Assembly: GCA_014218235.1 (NCBI GenBank)
Contig: CM024755.1
Span: 40,258,109-40,322,108 of the forward strand
From: Colocasia esculenta
Taxonomy: Eukaryota > Streptophyta > Magnoliopsida > Alismatales > Araceae
Length of the DNA stretch: 64,000 bases
Direction of reading: 5' to 3'
Shown here in pieces: positions 57,218 to 64,000 of the stretch (position 1 is the first letter of the stretch; the number at the start of each line of letters is the position of its first letter). The translations under genes were made by a program, and so were the position numbers. The notes under the pieces are model-generated. The model worked only from the letters and a program-made list of their open reading frames with translations. It ran no database searches and was not told the DNA's origin.

Positions 57218-59195
57218 ATGGACCATTTCCGCATCCTTGCCGATGATTCTCTGCCCATTGGGCTTCTAGAGGATGTAGCCCAACCCTGCGCGGCTGTCCT
57301 CTCCGGGCACATCGAGCCCTCTCTTGCCACCGATGGTCAATCCCGCCCTCCTTCTTCTCCTGGGGCGTATGACCCACATTCTCAATTCAGTCAGTTTCTC
57401 CCTCATCTGAGTCCAAATCAAGTACGTGAATTTCTGGCCGCTGCCAAAGGCAAGCGACCCTTATCTCCTCCCACCCACAGTTCTGCCCAACAAGCAGCTT
57501 CCTCCGCTCCTGTTATTTCAGCACCACACGTACCCTCCGTGGTGGCAGATCCTACACCCCTTCGTCCGTGGGCTATTCACTTCTTTGAGCCCAGCTATTT
57601 CCCGGCGCAAGTTGTTCGGCCCAGATCCCCTCCAGTCTCCTCGTTCTAAAGGGCCGAACATGTTCCCCTTCCCCGTGAGAGTTCTTACTCCTTAGAGGAA
57701 CCCCGCTCCCTCGTCCCTACTCACCATGCCATGTCTCCCTTCGACTTCCTTGCGGAGTGGATGACCATGAAGAGGGAGCTCCATGACCTAAGGAGACAAT
57801 TGGACCCGCAGAAAGCCGTGGACATTCCCCTTCCATCATTTCAATACCTCCGGGTCCCACCTCAGTCAGAACTTCTTGTGTACCGACATTATTCTGGGGT
57901 AGGAGACCCTTATGTACATTTGAAATATTTTGTGTATGAGTCTGCACCGCACAAGTACGACCGCCATCTCATGGCGTACTTGTTTCGAAAGTCATTGGAT
58001 GGAGCGGCCCTCGAGTGGTTCTACTCTTTGCCCCCCGAGGAGGCCGAAGGTTTTCACATTGTTCAAGAAAGGTTCTTACAGTAGTTTCAAGATCAGGTCG
58101 GACCCGAGTATTCTTTTGTTGATCTAGTGGCCGAGAAAATGAAGCCTGATGAGGAATTTGGTGTCTACGCCGACAGGTGGCGTGCCCTGGCTACTAAGAT
58201 CCGATGCCCCATGCCAGAGGAAGAGAAAGTTAAATTGCTGATTTCCAATGCCACACCCACCTACCGTGCCATCCTAGCTATGAACGACATCACCTCCATG
58301 CACTAGTTGTACAGCCGAGCCCGTTTCATCCATACCCAGCTCAAGGATTCACCCATCCACTCTATGTTTGAGACCCCTAAATTGCACTATCCCAAGAAGC
58401 CCCAGGGACCTGTCACTGAGGGAATCCAAACCAATGAGCAGGTAAGTGCAGTGAACAACCCCCAAGGCCTGATAGGTAGGGCACCCTTTAATCAGCAACC
58501 CCAGCAACCATGGAACAATAGGCAGCCACCTCCTCAGGGCCAAAACCCCCAGCAAGACCAACGTCAATACAATCAAGTCCCTCTGCCCCAAAATGGTTAT
58601 GTTCCCCGAAAACCCAAAGGGCCCAAGAGAGCTCAGTATCCTCCTCTTCCTGAGACCCTGGCCGACATCTTTGCGGCCCTTATGTCTCTAAATGCTCTAA
58701 GGCTCCCTCTCGAAAAACTAAATTGGAACATGGCAGTGGACCAAACAAAATATTGTGTGTACCATCGCCATCCGGGCCACAATGTGTCAGCTTGCTTCTA
58801 ATTTTGGGACATTATTTATGATCTCCATGAGCAGAATCAGATTGATTGGGCCGAGATGAAGAGATTGATCCAGACACTGAGGGACCAACAGGGTCAAAGG
58901 CAGCAACAATAGCAGCAAAGGCGACAGTAGCCACAGCAATAGCAGCAGCAATTCCAGTAGCAACAACAATAATTCCAGCAGCAACAACCATTCCAGCAGC
59001 AGTACCAACAACAACAGCAACAACAGCCAATCAATGACCTCGGCATAATTCGTAACCCCATGCTGCAACACCAGCCCGCTCCGAACCCTCAGCCTGCTCC
59101 ACCACCTCCTCCACCCACTCAAGTTAACCCCGTCGTCCACCATCCACCACCAGCAGCCATGTGGGCCTACGACGACGAGCACGAAGTAGGCCAGC
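57218..59195 (+). pseudogene. T2 Tat-type gag (single frame with about nine stops)
   Basis: A single frame runs from MDHFRILADD to the S2 insertion. Domains in order: variable Pro/Ser-rich N-terminus (57218-57730); gag core with FDFLAEWMTMKRELHDLRRQ, YLFRKSLDGAALEWFYSLP and FGVYADRWRALA (57731-58300); a Gln/Pro-rich region; a Tat-type zinc motif CVYHRHPGHNVSAC (58759-58800); DLHEQNQIDWAEM; a polyglutamine tract; and a proline-rich linker (59060-59195). Stops include TAA at 57647, TAG at 58082 and 58304, TAA at 58799 and five within the glutamine tract, nearly all one C-to-T change from CAG or CAA. The linker resumes after S2. Confidence 0.85.
59191..59195. other. TSD of S2, left copy (CCAGC)
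   Basis: CCAGC precedes TGTTAGACCCC and recurs at 63695-63699. Confidence 0.92.
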
Positions 59196-62100
59196 TGTTA
59201 GACCCCGAATTTTTATTCTCTTTTATATATATGTATGAATATGAATGGTGTGTTGGGAGTTCGCTTGTTGTGTGCATAGCATGCGTAGTTTATTGTGCCT
59301 ACTATAAGCTTTATTCTTCTCTTGAGCATGAGCATATACGAATATATATGTATATATATATGTATACGTATATTCATGTAGAAGTGAACAATTAGCTAAA
59401 TTAAGAAGTAATATGAATGTTCTCTTTTCTTTTGCAAGAATCTTAGACTTAGAATGATTGAGTAATATTATGTAGGTATTTTCTAAATATTGAAGAATAT
59501 CCTATACTACCTATTTCATAGAATTTTGTATGAGGGTATATGAAGTACATATGTGTATGTACGTATGCGTGTTATCTTATGCGTGTGACAATTGTATACC
59601 TAATTCTACATGCATAGCACCTTGGTGTACTTATGTATGCTTGTGCATGTTTAGTTGTAAATATTGTTCATTTGCATGGTTTAGTTAATGTGTACATCGT
59701 ACTTCGTACATTGCATATGCATAAAGAGTTCAAGCATGGTAGGTGTAATTAGTAGTTTATATTGAGATTCTATACTCCTCACGAATAACATGCATATATT
59801 TTATGATATTTAAGTGAGATTAGTCAATTGGCTAAATTATGCATATAGTACATATCAAGGAATCCTATGCATATAGTACTTAAGCAATGTTAGGTAAAGT
59901 TGTGTGAGTTAATCTAATTACCGGTGCGCATGTTGTATCCATCTATTTCAAGCATAATGTACATAAGTATGCTACACCCGTGTGTGTATACTATAAATAT
60001 ATGTCAAATCAAGTGTGTGTGTGTATGTAAGGACTATTTTATTGAGTAGATTACCCCTAGCTAACCTAATTCATGTTACCTCCTAATGATTTGCGAGGCT
60101 TCACAATTCCTATCATTCTATTTTGCCGTGTGTTGAGTCGCACTTATGTAAAACATCGTGTACGCATAGGTAGATATCTATGTACATCTTGTCTTAGTGT
60201 ATTTATGTATGCATTATGTATGCTTGTGTATGCCTAGATATAAATGATATTGATTGCTTGGTATAGTAATATACATGTTACACCTTATACATTGTATATA
60301 TATATATATGCATAGTGTAAGCATAATTCTGCATGTTTTTAAGTTCTGGCCGAAGGGCCGATTAACGTCAACATGGGTGGACGCCCATGAGTTGTCGACG
60401 TCCATCCCGATGGACGTCAAGCCTTGTGTAGCCGTCCACATAGGTGGACGTTTACCTCTCTGACACTGCATGCATAGCAGGTCAGAAATGCATGGCTTGT
60501 CATGCTTCTGATTGGGGGATGGCCAACCCAAAGGCTCTCCCACCCTTGCAAAGGCAGACTTCGGGTCTTGCCTTATAAAAACAGCAACCTTGCTGCTTGT
60601 AAGGTGCTCTCTTGGCCTCTTTAAGAGAAGAGAAACCCTAGCTCAGGAATGTGAGGGAACTTGAACTTGGGAGCTCAAATCCGGCGTTCTGAAGCTTGGA
60701 TCCGGCGATCTTCTTCGACAAGGAGGAAGTCCAAGCATATGAGAAGGCCTCCCCGGTGCTGGACAACTGCCTACAACCCCCTGGAACCCGGAGCAAAGGA
60801 GTTTTGCAGGCTTCTTGGCACTGCCCAAGGAGAGCTTCTCTGGCCATTTAGATCCGTTTGGAGATTTATTCAAAGGCAAGTAAACCCCAGGTCTTGAGCC
60901 TAGACATGTCCCCTAAGTCTCAGGAAATTTTGTGGATTTTAATTCGTGTCCTAGAACCCCCATTCTGAGATTTTTCCCAAGCTCGGTCTGTGTTCTTACA
61001 CAGACAGGAACTTGACGGCAATAGATCTTGCCGTCAAGTGCATCTGTTAACGGCATGCGATCATGCCGTCAACCCCTGTAAACGGCTAGTCATTGACGCC
61101 GAGTTCATCAGGACAGAACCGTTAACTATTTTCTCTCCTCTAAATGACTATTTTCGATGGGTTTTTCGCGATGAGGATATACTGTAAACCCTACGCGTAT
61201 GTAAGATACCTATTATGGTGTGTGGATGGGTTATTGAGCATGGTATGAGAAATGCAATTTTATTGCTTTGCGAAAATGCATGTATGTTAAGGCAATGACC
61301 TTCTCGACTCACTGTTTGGATGATTTAGTGAGGGTCAGAAAGCGTTAAATGTTATAAGCCATGTATGCATGCATCAGTCCATCCCCTGCAATTTTTATGA
61401 TTTTCCCATGTTTATATGATTTGTTGGAAATTATATTTTGGAAAATAGAGAACATGTATAGGATTGTTAATTCTCCCATAAACCGTGCTTTGTGCAATAA
61501 ATCTGGGTAAAATTTCTTGCAATTATATGTATGTTAGGTCAGGGCTGAGACCTGTTAAATCAATTGCTTATGCTGGGTTCCATGTTAATGGGGATTTTAA
61601 ATAGCATGAGAAATGGATGTTTGATTTTCTGTAAGTTCGTTTTAATTCAGAAAAAAATCTGAAAACTTGCATGTAGAATTCTAAACCTGAAACCAGTATG
61701 TGGTTAAAGTTTCAGGTTATTTGGATAATTATACAGTGCAATATGAAATTTCCATGCAAAATGCGTGACTCTTGCAAGCTGTTATGAAATGATGTGGTTT
61801 CTGAATAATTTAACCTGATTAATGAAACTTCCTAAGGGTTAAATTATGGTCATCTGTAGTAGCATGATTAGGAGAAAAAGAAAGGCCCATTGTGCATGAG
61901 AAAACGAAGGAGATGTGAGTGTTATGTGTAAAATACGTGTTAAAATTCGGTATGAGTAAAGTGTAAAAGTTGTGCCTATGTGACACTGCTACCCTAGAGG
62001 CATCGGGAGCCGTATATAGAAAAGTCCCTATAGAAGGCTCCATGTGATATAAGTTTGTCCCAAAGGCATTGGGAAAACCCCGGAGGTGGACAAGTACCAC

Positions 62101-63694
62101 TGGATAGGGTGGAGAGGGCTTCTCCCGGTCTGCGCAGTTACCAAGATTCACCGCTGTATTGCCTAGGTGGTGAGTATGTGTATGAGTTGTGTCATGTGTT
62201 GTGTTATGAGTTGTGTTATGAGTTGTGTTGAGAGCTGTGCTAAGGAATGAGCACGAGCTATAAGATATTTGTTAGTGTCCTCTATTGGTGGTTAGGACTA
62301 TGTGTCATGGCAAATTGTTTAAGTAATGAAATATGAATAAAGTGTGAAATAATATGTGAATGTGGCACATGGTGAGTGCAAATGATGAGATATGTGACAA
62401 GTGAAATCAAGAGTAAGTGATATGACAATTTTGTGAAATGAGATGAGAGGGAAAGTTAATGCACTTGAGAGTACGCTTACATGTGAAAACTAGTTGATAA
62501 CGTGCCATGTTTATGTTTCTCTCATATGTTAATATCCCAAATTGAATTGTCATGCTTGGTATCATGTCATGTAATTACATTTCATCATGTAGTGGTGCAT
62601 GTGAGCAAATTTGGATAACCACGATAAATTACGCAACACGGAATTTTGAACATGTAGAATTGTGAACGGGTAAGGTAAAATATGAATCATTAGAAATCCA
62701 TGTAATTGCATGTAATGTATATAAAACCAGCGAGTGAAGGGTGGGTATGACATTGTAAAACATGTATGGTAATTCCCTGCTAGTTGAAATGTACAATTAG
62801 TATAAAGTTTCATGCCTATGTGTGTAATATTGCTAGATGGTTGCATCATGCTTTTAGACTTTCAATTCATATTGTAAAAAGGTGAATCCATGTGCATCTA
62901 ATTTCATTAGATTAAAACAGCAAGTAAATTGTTCAATTGAACATGAAAAGTGCATGTGAAGAATAAGTAGTTATCATGATAGTCGTCCCTTTTCCTTATG
63001 AGCAACGCTATGCCTTAATTGTGGAGATATCTATAGCATGAAATAATGTGTGAATGAATCATGTTACACGTTAGGAGTATGAAACCTTTACATGTGTGTA
63101 ATGTAATGTTCATGATTTAGGATAGAAACATGATAGACTAAAGCATGCACAGGAAAAGGAAAATGTTGTGCTATTTGCAGGTAAAGTTCATGTGTATTCT
63201 TGTAATCTATGGTAACATGCATCTCTTTAATGTCAATGGCTGAATGTGAGTGTGATATGTTTAAGTTCAAGCCTTTGGTTTGCTTGTTGGGTCTCTGGAC
63301 TCACTACTTGCTTCAGCGTACAGGTTGACAAGCATCTTGAGAAAGAAGGAAGCTTAGTGCGGATCGCCATTTTGGGGAGACTATTTTGTGGAGCGGCTAC
63401 TAGTTGTACTTTTCTATTTTCCTTTGTCACGAAAACAATTATTGTATGGACAATGTAACTCTTTTATTATGTATTATCGTGGACAATTGTCTTGCCTCTT
63501 CACTATCTAGACTGTGGAATATGTGTGGGTGATGGATGGGAAGTGAATTATTTATTTTATTCTGCTGTACTCTATTGCTATCCAGGTACATATCAACCTA
63601 TTTGACTAGTGTTGGGTACATGTCCCACTGTAATGACGCCCTTTATACCGATGGGGATTGGTATAATCGTACCAGTATGAAGAGGGTCGTTACA
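59196..63694 (+). mobile_element. S2: solo LTR of a long-LTR chromovirus (about 4.5 kb)
   Basis: TGTTAGACCCC start, GGGTCGTTACA end, perfect 5-bp TSD (CCAGC), no internal region. Same family as S1: the first 900 bases, the block near 61950-62166 and the last 250 bases align well, while the middle has diverged or carries indels (for example about 150 bases near 60090-60240 that S1 lacks). CpG hairpins: 60397-60418, 60433-60450, 61011-61038 and 61046-61073. It interrupts the T2 gag linker. Confidence 0.92.
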
Positions 63695-63699
63695 CCAGC
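63695..63699. other. TSD of S2, right copy (CCAGC)
   Basis: Identical to 59191-59195. Confidence 0.92.
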
Positions 63700-64000
63700 T
63701 TTTGGTTATGTCCCACGCCACACCTACTTCCACCATGCCTAATACCACCACATCCACACCTACCACACCCACCGTTGCCACCCTTACCTCACCACTCTAC
63801 AACAACCCCATCATACCACCCGTTATCCCGTCACCTCTCAACATCCCGTTCTCCCCTGCGCCAGCACCCTTATTAGCCACCCCCTCTATCATTGACACCA
63901 CTTCACCTCCCCTTCACCACAACCTCGCCCTACGGAGCAAGCGGATGTTCCACCGGATGTACCCAAATGCATCTGTGTCTATGCCGGGTCAACCGACCAA
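63695..64000 (+). pseudogene. T2 gag-protease linker, continuation to window end
   Basis: Taken in the T2 gag frame after subtracting S2 and one TSD copy, this stretch is open to the last base: a Thr/Pro-rich segment (TPTTPTVATL, NNPIIPPVIPSP), then LRSKRMFHRMYPN. Protease should follow beyond the window. Frames read from ATGs within this stretch alone miss it because they fall in other phases. Confidence 0.7.

Overview
The window looks like gene-free, retrotransposon-packed heterochromatin of a flowering plant. I see no host gene. Every protein signature belongs to a land-plant LTR-retrotransposon lineage: chromodomain Ty3/Gypsy elements of Tekay/Del type, Tat-type Ty3/Gypsy elements, and a Ty1/Copia Sirevirus. 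Four primer-binding sites match the plant initiator tRNA-Met complement (TGGTATCAGAG).

The layout is a nested stack that can be read from target-site duplications (TSDs). From the outside in: T0, a decayed minus-strand Tat pol (5240-12707); T1, a plus-strand LTR (12708-13896); T2, a plus-strand Tat element (LTR about 13940-15360, leader to 16578, gag from 57218 to the window end); SV, a plus-strand Sirevirus (16579-57202, TSD AATCC) inserted in the T2 leader; R3, a minus-strand Tekay-like element (17530-46233, TSD AGATA) inserted in the 5' LTR of SV; and inside R3 two further minus-strand chromoviruses, R2 (22808-32027, TSD CTAGC/CCAGC) in its pol and R1b (34273-42720, TSD ATGGT) in its gag. 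Two very long solo LTRs of one family, S1 (6218-10514, TSD GTGCA) and S2 (59196-63694, TSD CCAGC), sit in T0 and T2. The left edge (1-4703) holds R1a, a second R1-family copy whose single LTR has gag on one side and an integrase tail on the other, followed by an array of small imperfect palindromes (4702-5053) and then the T0 remnant.

R2 is the best preserved: its gag-protease-RT-RNase H frame is open for 1046 codons, with damage confined to integrase. SV keeps gag, pol and a long third ORF of the plant-transposon-protein type, each broken by a few stops or shifts. R1a, R1b, R3 and T2 carry several nonsense codons, mostly of the CAG to TAG or CGA to TGA type expected from decay of methylated cytosine.

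Three signals go beyond routine annotation. (1) R3 gag contains two GT-AG intervals (77 and 94 nt) whose removal keeps the gag homology continuous, so this chromovirus gag may be spliced. (2) All of the LTR families examined, although mostly unrelated in sequence, carry clusters of short CpG-rich hairpins (often CGTCCA...TGGACG or ACGGCA...TGCCGT; GTGTCGACAC in SV). (3) S1/S2 and R3 share a conserved block of about 190 nt inside otherwise diverged LTRs. All boundaries, alignments and frames were worked out by eye.
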